Notes under the pieces: model-generated
Seen by the model: only the letters and a program-made list of their open reading frames with translations
Database searches by the model: none
Told to the model about the DNA's origin: nothing
Position numbers and translations under genes: made by a program
Source: Microbacterium sp. 2FI
Lineage (GTDB): Bacteria; Actinomycetota; Actinomycetes; Actinomycetales; Microbacteriaceae
Direction: 5' to 3'
NCBI RefSeq assembly: GCF_005502885.1
Contig: NZ_SCMR01000025.1
Span: forward strand, 1-58,504
DNA length: 58,504 nt
In this document: positions 26,225-35,001 of the stretch, piece by piece
Layout of the letters: the number at the start of each line of letters is the position of its first letter
Position numbering within the stretch: position 1 is the stretch's first letter

Positions 26225-26899
26225 ATGCGCGAAGTTTTCCATCAGTCACTCGAGGACGTGCAGAGTCGTCTCGTCGAGATCGCCGAGCTCGTCACGGTCG
26301 CGATCGACAAGGCGACGCGAGCGTTCGGCTCGAGCGACGTCGCGCTCGCGGAAGAGGTCATCGAGGCCGACACCGTGATCGACGAGAAGGCACTCGCACT
26401 CGACGAGCTCGCGATCGAGATCCTCGCGCGGCAGCAGCCGGTCGCCCGCGACCTGCGGATCGTCGTGAGTGCGCTCCGGATGAGCGCATCCCTCGAGCGC
26501 ATGGGCGACATCGCCGAGCACATCGCCCAGCTCACCCGCATGCGCTTCCCCGAGCGGGCGATCCCCAAGGGCCTCAAGTCCACGTTCCTCAAGATGGGCG
26601 AGCTCGACGTCGAGGTGGCTCGCCAGCTCACCGAGCTGCTGCGGACGCAGGAGCTCGCGCTCACCGAAGAGATCCGCAACGCCGACGACGCGCTCGACGA
26701 CCTGCACATCTCGGTGTTCGAGAAGGTGCTCAGCGCCAGCTGGCAGGGCGACCCGTCCGCGACCGTGGATGCGACCCTCGCGAGCCGCTATCACGAGCGC
26801 TTCGCCGACCACGCCGTCTCGGTGGCCAAGAAGGTCGCCTACCTGTCCACCGGAGACTGGGCGACCTCGACCGACACAATCGACGTCGTCGTGCCGTAG
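26225..26899 (+). CDS. phoU: Phosphate transport regulator PhoU
   Basis: A 224-residue all-helical protein with two PhoU repeats. Each contains a metal-binding acidic motif (EADTVIDEKALALDELAIE in the first; NADDALDDLHISVFEKVL in the second). It starts MREVFHQSLEDVQ at 26225 after GGAAAGG. PhoU dampens phosphate signalling by linking the Pst transporter to the PhoR/SenX3 kinase and is normally in the pst operon or near the kinase. Here it is adjacent and divergent to senX3. A strong terminator follows. Confidence 0.95.
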   Translation: MREVFHQSLEDVQSRLVEIAELVTVAIDKATRAFGSSDVALAEEVIEADTVIDEKALALDELAIEILARQQPVARDLRIVVSALRMSASLERMGDIAEHIAQLTRMRFPERAIPKGLKSTFLKMGELDVEVARQLTELLRTQELALTEEIRNADDALDDLHISVFEKVLSASWQGDPSATVDATLASRYHERFADHAVSVAKKVAYLSTGDWATSTDTIDVVVP

Positions 26900-26916
26900 T
26901 CCTGCGGCGAGGACCA

Positions 26917-26954
26917 AGAGAGCGGATGCCTTCGGGGGGAGGCATCCGCTCTCT
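26917..26954. terminator. Bidirectional intrinsic terminator between phoU and gpmA
   Basis: A 14-15-bp perfect stem (26917-26931 with 26940-26954) with an 8-nt GC-rich loop lies 18 bp after the phoU stop and 15 bp before the gpmA stop. CTCTCTTCT follows on the plus strand and the minus strand also reads a short T/C tract, consistent with termination for both convergent genes. Confidence 0.85.
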
Positions 26955-26968
26955 TCTGCGTCTGGGCG

Positions 26969-27715
26969 CTACTTGCCCTGGTTCGCGACCGCGGCGGCCC
27001 CGGCTGCAGCGGCTTCTGGATCGAGGTACTCCCCCGGTCCGAGCGGCACGAGGTTCTCGTCGAGCCGGTAGACCAGCGGGATGCCGGTGGGAATGTTGAG
27101 CTCGGCGATGTCGGCGTCGCTGATGCCGTCGAGGTGCTTGACGAGTCCGCGGAGCGAGTTGCCGTGCGCCGTCACGAGCACGGTCTTTCCGGCCTGCAGG
27201 TCGGGGACGATGTCGCTGTGCCAGTACGGGAGGAAGCGATCGATGACCAGTTTCAGCGACTCGGTGCGGGGCACTGCGCCGTCGATGTCCGCATAGCGCG
27301 GGTCGCCGACCTGGCTGAACTCCGACGCGTCGTCGAGCTCGGGCGGCGGCACATCGAACGAGCGGCGCCACAGCATGAACTGCTCCTGGCCGAACTCCTC
27401 GAGGGTCTGCGCCTTGTCCTTGCCCTGCAGAGCGCCGTAGTGGCGCTCGTTGAGCCGCCACGTGCGCTTGACGGGGATCCACAGCCGGTCCGCCGAATCG
27501 AGCGCGAGGTTCGCGGTCTGGATGGCACGGCTGAGAAGCGAGGTGTGAAGGACATCGGGGAGGATGCCGGACTCGGCGAGCAGCTCGCCGCCGCGCGTGG
27601 CCTCGGCCCGCCCCTTCTCGGAGAGCCGGACGTCGACCCATCCCGTGAAGAGATTGAGCTCGTTCCATTCGCTCTGGCCGTGACGGAGGAGGATCAGCGT
27701 ATAGGGGGCGGTCAT
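26969..27715 (-). CDS. gpmA: 2,3-bisphosphoglycerate-dependent phosphoglycerate mutase
   Basis: A 248-residue glycolytic enzyme converting 3-phosphoglycerate to 2-phosphoglycerate. The histidine-phosphatase motif is LLRHGQSEWN with the catalytic His, followed by ERHYGALQG, RRSFDVPPP and the second catalytic His in TAHGNSLRGLVKHL. Length is standard for dPGM. The start is taken at ATG 27715 (MTAPYTLILLRHG); an ATG three codons upstream is equally compatible. It converges with phoU and diverges from the methyltransferase gene. Confidence 0.95.
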   Translation of the reverse strand: MTAPYTLILLRHGQSEWNELNLFTGWVDVRLSEKGRAEATRGGELLAESGILPDVLHTSLLSRAIQTANLALDSADRLWIPVKRTWRLNERHYGALQGKDKAQTLEEFGQEQFMLWRRSFDVPPPELDDASEFSQVGDPRYADIDGAVPRTESLKLVIDRFLPYWHSDIVPDLQAGKTVLVTAHGNSLRGLVKHLDGISDADIAELNIPTGIPLVYRLDENLVPLGPGEYLDPEAAAAGAAAVANQGK

Positions 27716-27844
27716 GCGCCCCATGATATCGGCGCCCCACGGCAGGCATGTCCCATCGCCTGCGCACCGTGTCCCCATATCTCGGATGCCGCGGCCACCG
27801 CAGCCGAGAGAGTGGGACATGCTGGATGGGGGGAGGATGGAGTG

Positions 27845-28672
27845 ATGGCAGCGTCACCGCTCGGGCAGATCACGCGGGGGACGACGGGCACCAACCGGCT
27901 GCGCCGCATCGACCGGTGGATCGCGCGGCATCCCGCGCTGCGCCGCGCCGAGGATCCCCTGGTCGTCGACCTCGGCTACGGCGCGAGCGCCGTGACGACG
28001 CTCGAGCTTCACGCCCGCCTGTCTGCCACCCGCCCCGACGTCGAGGTGCGCGGCCTCGAGATCGATCCGGCACGCGTGTCGCGTGCTCGCGCCCAGCTGG
28101 CCGAGGTGCGAGCCGGCCGCACCTCCTTCGCCACGGACGCACACGTCGAATTCGCGCGAGGCGGCTTCGAGGTGCCGCTTCCCGGTGGTCGTCGCCCCGC
28201 GGTCATCCGCGCGATGAACGTGCTGCGCCAGTACGACGAAGCGGACGTCGCGCGTGCGTGGGAGTCGATGACGTCGCGCCTGGCGCCAGGCGGTCTGCTC
28301 GTCGAGGGCACGTGCGACGAACTGGGCCGCATCTGCACGTGGGTCGCCGTCTCGGGCGACGGCGTGCCGCAGACGCTCACCGTCTCGCTCCGGCTCGCGG
28401 GCCTCGAGCACCCGGCGATCGCCGCCGAGCGACTGCCGAAGGCACTCATCCACCGCAACGTCGAGGGCGAGCGCGTCCACCGCTTCCTCGCCGCTCTCGA
28501 CGCGGAATGGGGTCGCGCCGCGGTGGTATCGCCGTTCGGGCCCGTGCACCGATGGCAGAGCGCCCTCGCGGCGATGGACGCTGCGGGCTGGCCGCTCCGC
28601 GAACGCGGCCGGTGGCGCCTCGGCGAGGTCACCGTGCCGTGGGAGGCGGTGGCACCGGCATCCGTCGCCTGA
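27845..28672 (+). CDS. Class I SAM-dependent methyltransferase
   Basis: A 275-residue protein with a Rossmann-like methyltransferase core: motif I VVDLGYGASAVTTLELHARL binds S-adenosylmethionine, EIDPARVSRAR is the acidic strand-2 end that contacts the ribose, and AIRAMNVLRQYDEADV lies where motif IV is expected. The remainder is C-terminal (DAAGWPLRERGRWRLGEVTV). The substrate is unknown. The ATG at 27845 follows GGAGGATGGAG. It converges with the FUSC gene with only 5 bp between stops. Confidence 0.88.
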   Translation: MAASPLGQITRGTTGTNRLRRIDRWIARHPALRRAEDPLVVDLGYGASAVTTLELHARLSATRPDVEVRGLEIDPARVSRARAQLAEVRAGRTSFATDAHVEFARGGFEVPLPGGRRPAVIRAMNVLRQYDEADVARAWESMTSRLAPGGLLVEGTCDELGRICTWVAVSGDGVPQTLTVSLRLAGLEHPAIAAERLPKALIHRNVEGERVHRFLAALDAEWGRAAVVSPFGPVHRWQSALAAMDAAGWPLRERGRWRLGEVTVPWEAVAPASVA

Positions 28673-28677
28673 TCTCC

Positions 28678-29778
28678 TCAAATGCGCGGAACCACAGCCC
28701 GCGCGTCGGCCGGTGACATGCCGGTCGCGGTCAGCAGGTCGACGACGAGGGGCCGCAGCGCCGCGATGAGGTTCTGATCGCCGAGCGACGCACCCGGGAG
28801 CAGTTCGGCGGGGTCGAGGTGGGCGGCCACGGCCACGAGCGCCGCGCGCGCCTGCGGCTCGAGCGAGATGTCGTCGAGGGTGTCGGCGACGAATCCGGCT
28901 CCGCGGGCGATCTCGGCGACGATGTCGGCCGCGACCGGGCGCCTGCCTCCGTCGTCGCACAGGTACACGACGCGTCGGCCCACCACCCGGAGGTTGCGCG
29001 CGGCGAGATCCACCGACTCGAGGATCCGCCGGTGGCGGGCGAGTTCGAACCGCTGGCGACGCAGGAACGGCGAGATGCGCGCGATCGCGAGTCCGGAGTC
29101 CAGCGACGAGCGCCAGTCGTCCACGAGCGGCTGGATGGCCCGGGCCTTGTCGAGTCCGCGTGCGGCGCGCAGGCGGTCGCCGCGGTGCAGTGCCTGCACG
29201 AGAGCCGCCGCAGCCCCGTCGAACGCCGCGAGTACGGCACGGCCGTCGCGCATCTCGGCGCGCAGCGGATTGCGGGGAATGAGCGCGGTGACCAGCAGCG
29301 CCGCGATGCCTCCGACGATGCCGTCCACCAGGCGGAGGAACGGCCCGCTCGCGGGGATCACCATGACGATGAGCGACTGGATCGCCGCCGCGATCGCGAA
29401 GCTCGCCTGCGGTGAGAGGAAGCGGGCGACCACGAGTGTCAGACCGAGGCTGAGCGCCAGCTGCCACCAGCCCGTGCCCGCCACCAGGAGGAGGAGCTCG
29501 GCGACGAGGATGCCGACCAGCATCCCGATCACCGTCTCGAGGACCCGCCGGGGCCGCGCATCGCGCACGAGGCCGAGGCTCGACACCGTCACGGTCGCCG
29601 CGAGCAGAGGCGCGGGATGGCCGAGGACGTAGAGCGAGAACGTATAGGCGCCCGTCGCGGCGACCACGATCTGGATGATCGCTATGCCCGAGTCGCGCAC
29701 GCGCAGGAGCGCCGGCCGCGGATCAACGCGCGCCCGCCAGCCGGTCTGGATCGCGGTGGTCGGCGGTTGCGCGCTCAC
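28678..29778 (-). CDS. FUSC/aromatic acid exporter-family membrane protein
   Basis: A 366-residue integral membrane protein of the FUSC (fusaric-acid-resistance-like) superfamily. About six helices occupy the first 170 residues (IAIIQIVVAATGAYTFSLYV, LAATVTVSSLGLV, VLETVIGMLVGILVAELLLL, and two more). The rest is a cytoplasmic helical domain. FUSC_2-type proteins export aromatic acids or similar compounds. The GTG at 29778 (VSAQPPTTAIQTGW) is preferred because upstream residues are low-complexity. It is separated by 34 bp from ygfZ, the next gene in its direction of transcription. Confidence 0.85.
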   Translation of the reverse strand: MSAQPPTTAIQTGWRARVDPRPALLRVRDSGIAIIQIVVAATGAYTFSLYVLGHPAPLLAATVTVSSLGLVRDARPRRVLETVIGMLVGILVAELLLLVAGTGWWQLALSLGLTLVVARFLSPQASFAIAAAIQSLIVMVIPASGPFLRLVDGIVGGIAALLVTALIPRNPLRAEMRDGRAVLAAFDGAAAALVQALHRGDRLRAARGLDKARAIQPLVDDWRSSLDSGLAIARISPFLRRQRFELARHRRILESVDLAARNLRVVGRRVVYLCDDGGRRPVAADIVAEIARGAGFVADTLDDISLEPQARAALVAVAAHLDPAELLPGASLGDQNLIAALRPLVVDLLTATGMSPADARAVVPRI

Positions 29779-29812
29779 CCGGTCGATCCCTCGAGAGCAG
29801 GGCGCACCGCGG

Positions 29813-30922
29813 TCATGTCGCCGCGGGTCGGCGAGACAGGCGCGTGATGCGGGGGATGTTCGCCGTCGCACCGGCATCCGGCGGCACGATGACCTCCTGC
29901 GCGGCGGCGAGCGCACCGCCATCGGGCGTTGCGACCGTGAGCGTCGCACCAACGGGCGTCGAACGCCGCACGACCGCGAGTGCGATCGGCCCCTCCTCGT
30001 AGTGCAGCGCGGCGGAGGTGATGACGCCGATCGCGTCTTCGCCCAGCCGCACCTCGGCGCCCGGGTCGGGAAGCACGCTGTCGCTGCCGTCGAGCTGCAG
30101 AGCGACCAGACGGCGCGGGGGGTGCCCGAGGTTGTGCACCTTGGCGACGGTCTCCTGACCGCGATAGCACCCCTTGCTCAGGTGCACGGCTGTGCGCATC
30201 CAGTCCAGTTCGTGGGGCAGCGCGCGTTCGTCCACCTCAGCGGCGCGACGCGGACGCCACGCGGCGACCCGCAATGCGTCGACGGCGACGAGACCCGCGA
30301 GGGCGAGATCGCCGGATGCCGCGGCCTCGGCGATCCGCTGCTCCTCCGCACGCGAGACGATCGCCTCGGCCCAGTCCCGATCAGCACCCGGGTGCGGGTC
30401 CACGGCGGCGTAGCCCCAGCCTCCGGCGGAGACGCCCGGCCAGGGGTCGGTCCATACGAGCGGCACGCCGGCCGGCTGGGCGGGGCTGAGCGCGGTGACG
30501 GCGGCACGCGTGCCCCCCACGACGGCGAACTCATCGCTCGCGTCGCGTGGATCGACGCGCAGCCGGAAGCGCATGCGGCGGAGCCACGCCAGCAGACCCT
30601 CGGCGGCGTCGCGATCGACGATGAGCCACGTGGTCTCGCCGTCGTCGAGGACGGAGGCCGCATGTTCGATGTGGCCCTGCGGATCCAGCACGAGCAGCTC
30701 GGTACTCTCGCCGGGCGCGAGACCGGTGAGGGCCTGCGACGTCAGCGAGTCGAGCCACGAGAGGCGGTCCTCGCCCGGGACCGCAAGCACGGCGCGGTCA
30801 CCGAGCGGGGCGACGGCGTCGCCGGCAGTGAGGAGGCGCTGCTCCACGAGGGGACGGCCGAGGTGGCGGAGGCCGGACGCATCGGTCACGGCGCCCGGGA
30901 GCGCTCCGAAGGGCGACGGCAT
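29813..30922 (-). CDS. ygfZ: Folate-binding protein YgfZ
   Basis: A 369-residue homologue of YgfZ/GcvT-fold proteins that assist iron-sulphur cluster maintenance using tetrahydrofolate. It carries the hallmark motif KGCYRGQE (about residue 250), including the redox-sensitive cysteine. The N-terminus (PGEDRLSWLDSLTSQALTG) and the C-terminal barrel are in place. The ATG at 30922 overlaps the stop of the nitrobindin-like gene by one base (TGATG), indicating translational coupling. Actinobacterial versions of this pair commonly occur together. Confidence 0.93.
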   Translation of the reverse strand: MPSPFGALPGAVTDASGLRHLGRPLVEQRLLTAGDAVAPLGDRAVLAVPGEDRLSWLDSLTSQALTGLAPGESTELLVLDPQGHIEHAASVLDDGETTWLIVDRDAAEGLLAWLRRMRFRLRVDPRDASDEFAVVGGTRAAVTALSPAQPAGVPLVWTDPWPGVSAGGWGYAAVDPHPGADRDWAEAIVSRAEEQRIAEAAASGDLALAGLVAVDALRVAAWRPRRAAEVDERALPHELDWMRTAVHLSKGCYRGQETVAKVHNLGHPPRRLVALQLDGSDSVLPDPGAEVRLGEDAIGVITSAALHYEEGPIALAVVRRSTPVGATLTVATPDGGALAAAQEVIVPPDAGATANIPRITRLSRRPAAT

Positions 30923-31518
30923 CACTCGACCCGGGCCAGTCGCGCCGAGGCGTGCGGTGCGAGCTCGTGACCGAGGGCCGCGATGTCCCACGCCCACAGC
31001 AGGTGTCCGTCGACGAGCCCGTACATGCGCGATGCCGCGGCATACGGCTTCGCGCCCGCCGGACGCACGACCGCGTCGGTGACGATGTCGATGCGCGGAC
31101 CCTTGATCTGCCCGAGGTAGAGCTCGCTCACCCCGTCGGCATGGACGAGGGCGACCTCGATGTCGAACCCGCCGTCGGCGTTGCGCAGCAGCTCGACGTC
31201 ATCGGCGGTGCGGGTGGATGCGGCATCCGATCGGGGAAGAAGGCCGGGGCCCGCGTCACCCGATGTCGCCGGACGCGCGAGCCGCCAGAAGCCCACCTCC
31301 GCGACGAGCGGGGTACGCGAGCCGTCGTCGCCGTGCAGCCAGGCGCTCGCGGAGTAGTTCAGGTGATCGCCGCCGTCGTGACTGAAGCTCACGCGATGCG
31401 TGAACTCACCCGCGAAGGAGTGATCGGCGTAGTCGATGACGCCGGTGCCCTCCCAGACGCCGACGAGCCACGACAGGGGTGCGAGGTCGGCCGCGAGATC
31501 GGTCGGCAGATCGAACAC
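30922..31518 (-). CDS. Nitrobindin-like FABP-family (DUF1794) protein
   Basis: A 198-residue beta-barrel protein. The N-terminal motif WLVGVWEGTGV contains the G-x-W-x-G-x-G signature of nitrobindin/THAP4-type FABP-like proteins that bind haem and nitric oxide or peroxynitrite. The C-terminal strand is RMYGLVDGHLLWAWDI, where the haem-ligating His is normally near the end (here GHLLWAWD). It overlaps ygfZ by one base and is part of the same operon. It starts with ATG at 31518. Haem binding is inferred from the family. Confidence 0.88.
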   Translation of the reverse strand: MFDLPTDLAADLAPLSWLVGVWEGTGVIDYADHSFAGEFTHRVSFSHDGGDHLNYSASAWLHGDDGSRTPLVAEVGFWRLARPATSGDAGPGLLPRSDAASTRTADDVELLRNADGGFDIEVALVHADGVSELYLGQIKGPRIDIVTDAVVRPAGAKPYAAASRMYGLVDGHLLWAWDIAALGHELAPHASARLARVE

Positions 31519-31529
31519 GGCTCGACCGG

Positions 31530-31643
31530 TCAGCGCTGGCCGCGATACAGGTTCTTGATCACGACGGCCGAGACGAACACGATCGCGAGCGAGGCGAGAC
31601 CGAGGAGGCCGAGGAAGAACAGCTCGAGCGCAAAGAGGTCCAT
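31530..31643 (-). CDS. Small hydrophobic membrane protein (37 residues)
   Basis: A very short open reading frame of 37 residues that is not an obvious shadow of another gene. It begins MDLFALELFFLGLLGLASLA and ends VVIKNLYRGQR, so it is one transmembrane helix of about 28 residues followed by a short basic tail. The stop is 12 bp before the start of the nitrobindin-like gene, in the same direction, so it is probably the first gene of that operon. The basic tail would face the cytoplasm. Function unknown. Without comparative data the confidence is moderate. Confidence 0.65.
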   Translation of the reverse strand: MDLFALELFFLGLLGLASLAIVFVSAVVIKNLYRGQR

Positions 31644-31653
31644 GCGACCCACT

Positions 31654-31953
31654 CTAGTCCGGAATGACGGCCGCGAGCCCGAACCCCAGGCTGATCACGC
31701 CCATCACCACGAGGGCGCCGACCACACTCGCCGCCACCCGCTCGGTGAATCCCTGAGAGCGTCCGTAGCCGAGCTGGATGGCGAACGCGAGGAGCAGGCA
31801 TCCGCCCAATCCGACCGCCAGCCAGGCCGCGCGCGCATCGGGGCCGACGACGATCCCGACGAGGATGCCGACGACTGCGGCGACGATCCAGACGGCGATG
31901 ATGCCGCCGAGCGTTCGACGGGGAGCGAGTTCGGGCACGGTCACGCCTCTCAT
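31654..31953 (-). CDS. Small integral membrane protein, function unknown
   Basis: A protein of 99 residues with three hydrophobic helices (about residues 15-37, 44-62 and 72-94): GGIIAVWIVAAVVGILVGIV, AAWLAVGLGGCLLLAFAIQL and VAASVVGALVVMGVISLGFG. Several starts are possible (ATG 31953 or GTG 31944). It lies 10 bp upstream of the 37-residue gene on the same strand, so the four genes 31.9-29.8 kb may be one transcript. It is divergent to glnR. I do not recognise a specific family. Confidence 0.7.
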   Translation of the reverse strand: MRGVTVPELAPRRTLGGIIAVWIVAAVVGILVGIVVGPDARAAWLAVGLGGCLLLAFAIQLGYGRSQGFTERVAASVVGALVVMGVISLGFGLAAVIPD

Positions 31954-32094
31954 TCTCGCGCAGGTTGCGCCGCCGCGCACGACCTTCACCGATCCGCGGC
32001 GCGTCGGCGGTGGGGCGGGCGTGAGAACCCGATGCCCCGGCACGCCCTACACTGGGGAGCACGGCGCGTCCCCCCGCGCCCGGAAGGCGACGCT

Positions 32095-32793
32095 TTGGCA
32101 CAGCTCCTGGTTCTGAGCTCCACGCACGGAGGGGGCCCCGTCCTGCCCTCGCTCGAGCTGCTGAGCCACCGGGTGCGGCAGATCCCTGCGGAGCCGGCCC
32201 AGCTCGTGAACGCCCCGAGCGCCGACGTGATCTTCGTCGACGCGCGCGTCGACCTCGTCGGTGCGAAGTCACTCTGCAAGATCCTCAACACCACCGGACT
32301 CGACGCGCCGCTGCTGCTCGTGGTCACTGAAGGCGGCCTGACCGCCGTATCGACGGACTGGGGTGTGGACGACGTGATCCTCGTGACCGCCGGCCCCGCC
32401 GAGGTGGACGCGCGGGTGCGGCTGGCGATCGGACGCCAGACCGCCGAGCAGGTCTCGACCCGCATCCAGACCTCCGGCATCTCGATCGACGAGTCGTCGT
32501 ATTCGGCGAAGGTCCACGGCAAGCCGCTCGATCTCACGTACAAGGAGTTCCAGCTGCTGCACTTCTTCGCGACGCACCCCTCGCGCGTGTTCACGCGTGA
32601 GCAGCTGCTGAGCGAGGTCTGGGGCTACGACTACTTCGGCGGCACGCGCACCGTCGATGTGCACGTGCGGCGCCTGCGCGCGAAGCTCGGCGACCTCGAG
32701 CAGCTCATCGGCACCGTCCGCAACGTGGGCTACCGCTTCAACGTGTACGAGGACGACCAGCTCCCCGCACCCCGCGAGACCTCGCAGGCGTAA
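32095..32793 (+). CDS. glnR: Nitrogen-metabolism regulator GlnR
   Basis: A 232-residue OmpR-like orphan regulator corresponding to GlnR of Streptomyces and Mycobacterium. Characteristic stretches are VVTEGGLTAVSTDWGVDDVI in the atypical receiver, then VDLRxx replaced by VDARVDL around the usual phospho-Asp position, and WGYDYFGGTRTVDVHVRRLR in the winged helix, ending VRNVGYRF. GlnR controls ammonium assimilation genes such as glnA and amtB. The start is the TTG at 32095, in frame and preceded by GGAAGG at 7 nt; no ATG/GTG gives the full conserved N-terminus. It sits immediately upstream of ppk. Confidence 0.92.
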   Translation: MAQLLVLSSTHGGGPVLPSLELLSHRVRQIPAEPAQLVNAPSADVIFVDARVDLVGAKSLCKILNTTGLDAPLLLVVTEGGLTAVSTDWGVDDVILVTAGPAEVDARVRLAIGRQTAEQVSTRIQTSGISIDESSYSAKVHGKPLDLTYKEFQLLHFFATHPSRVFTREQLLSEVWGYDYFGGTRTVDVHVRRLRAKLGDLEQLIGTVRNVGYRFNVYEDDQLPAPRETSQA

Positions 32794-32835
32794 CGAGTTC
32801 ACACGCCCGTCACTTCTCACTGCAATGATGAGTGG

Positions 32836-35001
32836 ATGATCGAACAGGACGTGCTCGACACCGGCCTCGGTGACGCCGACGACGACGACTTCGACCTCTC
32901 GGAAGTCTTCGACTCGCAGCTTCCCGACCACCGGTACCTCGACCGGGAGCTCAGCTGGCTCGCGTTCAACCAGCGCGTGCTGGAGCTGGCCGAGGACCCG
33001 AACCTGCCGTTGCTCGAGCGGTCGAACTTCCTCGCGATCTTCGCGAGCAACCTCGACGAGTTCTTCATGGTGCGCGTCGCGGGGCTCAAGCGTCGCATCG
33101 TCACGGGGCTCGCGGTGCCGACGAACGTCGGCCGCTCCCCCGCGGACGTGCTCGCCGACATCTCCGCCGAGGCGCATCGCCTGCAGCTGCGGCATGCGGC
33201 CACCTGGACCGGGACCGTCAAGCCCGGCCTCGCCGCGGCCGGCATCGACGTCGTGTCGTACGACGAACTCGACGAGGGCGACCGCTCGTCGCTGTACGAC
33301 TACTTCCAGGCCCAGGTGTTCCCCGTGCTCATGCCGCTCGCGGTCGACCCGGCACACCCCTTCCCCTACATCTCCGGGCTCTCGCTGAACCTCGCGATCC
33401 GCATCCGCAATGCCCGCACCGGCCGACAGGAGTTCGCCCGACTCAAGGTTCCGCCGATGCTCCCCCGCTTCGTCGAGGTGCCCGCCGACGGCGAGACGGC
33501 GCGCTACCTGCCCCTCGAGGACCTCATCTCCAACCACCTCGACGATCTCTTCCCCGGCATGGAGGTGCTGGACCACCACGCGTTCCGCCTCACCCGCAAC
33601 GAGGACGTCGCGATCGAGGAGGACGAGACCGAGAACCTCATCCAGGCCCTCGAGGCCGAGCTGCTGCGGCGCCGGTTCGGGCCCCCGATCCGCCTCGAGA
33701 TCACCGACGACATGGACGACGTGACCCTCGACCTCCTCATCAAGGAGCTCGACATCACGCAGCAGGAGGTCTATCGGCTCCCCGGTCCCCTCGACCTGCG
33801 CGGCCTCTTCGACCTGTCGCGCATCGACCGCCCCGACCTGCACTTCACACCGCACGTGCCCACGACCGCGGTCGCGTTCCAGCCGGGCGACAACAACGAG
33901 CGCCCCGACGTCTTCCGAGCCATCCGCAAGGGCGACGTGCTCGTGCATCACCCGTACGAGTCGTTCGCGACGAGCGTGCAGGCCTTCCTCGAGCAGGCGG
34001 CGAAAGATCCGCACGTGCTGGCCATCAAGCAGACGCTGTACCGCACCTCGGGCGACTCTCCGATCGTCGAGGCGCTGATCAACGCCGCCGAGTCGGGCAA
34101 GCAGGTGCTCGCACTCGTCGAGATCAAGGCCCGCTTCGACGAGGCGAACAACATCGTGTGGGCGCGCAAGCTCGAGAAGGCGGGGGTGCACGTCGTGTAC
34201 GGCCTCGTCGGGCTCAAGACCCATTGCAAGCTGGCGCTCGTCATCCGCGAAGAGGGCGGCGTGCTGCGCAGCTACAGCCACATCGGCACCGGCAACTACA
34301 ACCCCAAGACCAGCCGCATCTACGAAGACTTCGGCATCTTCACCGCCGACGACCAGGTCGGCCGCGACCTCACCCGGCTGTTCAACGAGCTCTCGGGATA
34401 CGCGATCGAGAAGAAGTTCAAGCGCCTGCTGGTCGCTCCCCTGCACCTGCGCAAAGGGCTGCTCCGCCACATCGACAAGGAGCGCCGCCATGCGCTCGCC
34501 GGCAAGCCCGCACGCGTGCGGATCAAGGTCAACTCGATGGTCGACGAGCAGATCATCGACGCGCTGTACCGGGCGAGCCAGGCGGGCGTGAAGGTCGAGA
34601 TCTGGGTGCGCGGGATCTGCTCGCTCAAGCCCGGCGTCGAGGGGATGAGCGAGAACATCACCGTTCGCAGCATCCTGGGTCGCTATCTCGAGCACTCGCG
34701 CATCTTCGCGTTCGAGAACGACGGCGACCCGCAGATGTACATCGGCAGCGCCGACATGATGCATCGCAACCTCGACCGCCGTGTCGAGGCGCTGGTGCGC
34801 ATCGTCGCGCCGGCGCATCTGAAGGAGCTCAGCGCCTTCTTCGACCTCGCGATGAGCGACTCCTCGAGTTCGTGGCACCTCGGCCCCGACGGCGAGTGGA
34901 CACGCCACAACACCGACGAGGACGGGAAGCTCCTCGTCGACATCCAGGACCGGACCATGACCAACGTGCAGCGCCGCCGGCGGGCACGGGCGGTGCGATG
35001 A
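32836..35001 (+). CDS. ppk: Polyphosphate kinase 1
   Basis: A 721-residue enzyme that reversibly transfers the terminal phosphate of ATP to polyphosphate. The catalytic histidine is His482 in SYSHIGTGNYN, and the N-terminal helical bundle (ELSWLAFNQRVLELAEDPN), the H-domain and the two C-terminal phospholipase-D-like domains are present. It starts at ATG 32836, 42 bp after glnR. The Nudix gene overlaps its stop, indicating translational coupling. Location beside glnR and upstream of the pst operon connects it to phosphate-storage physiology. Confidence 0.97.
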   Translation: MIEQDVLDTGLGDADDDDFDLSEVFDSQLPDHRYLDRELSWLAFNQRVLELAEDPNLPLLERSNFLAIFASNLDEFFMVRVAGLKRRIVTGLAVPTNVGRSPADVLADISAEAHRLQLRHAATWTGTVKPGLAAAGIDVVSYDELDEGDRSSLYDYFQAQVFPVLMPLAVDPAHPFPYISGLSLNLAIRIRNARTGRQEFARLKVPPMLPRFVEVPADGETARYLPLEDLISNHLDDLFPGMEVLDHHAFRLTRNEDVAIEEDETENLIQALEAELLRRRFGPPIRLEITDDMDDVTLDLLIKELDITQQEVYRLPGPLDLRGLFDLSRIDRPDLHFTPHVPTTAVAFQPGDNNERPDVFRAIRKGDVLVHHPYESFATSVQAFLEQAAKDPHVLAIKQTLYRTSGDSPIVEALINAAESGKQVLALVEIKARFDEANNIVWARKLEKAGVHVVYGLVGLKTHCKLALVIREEGGVLRSYSHIGTGNYNPKTSRIYEDFGIFTADDQVGRDLTRLFNELSGYAIEKKFKRLLVAPLHLRKGLLRHIDKERRHALAGKPARVRIKVNSMVDEQIIDALYRASQAGVKVEIWVRGICSLKPGVEGMSENITVRSILGRYLEHSRIFAFENDGDPQMYIGSADMMHRNLDRRVEALVRIVAPAHLKELSAFFDLAMSDSSSSWHLGPDGEWTRHNTDEDGKLLVDIQDRTMTNVQRRRRARAVR

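Noticed and set aside
32269..34908. An 879-residue open frame opposite glnR/ppk
   Set aside because: Antisense shadow of ppk; no motif, and it covers the whole conserved gene.
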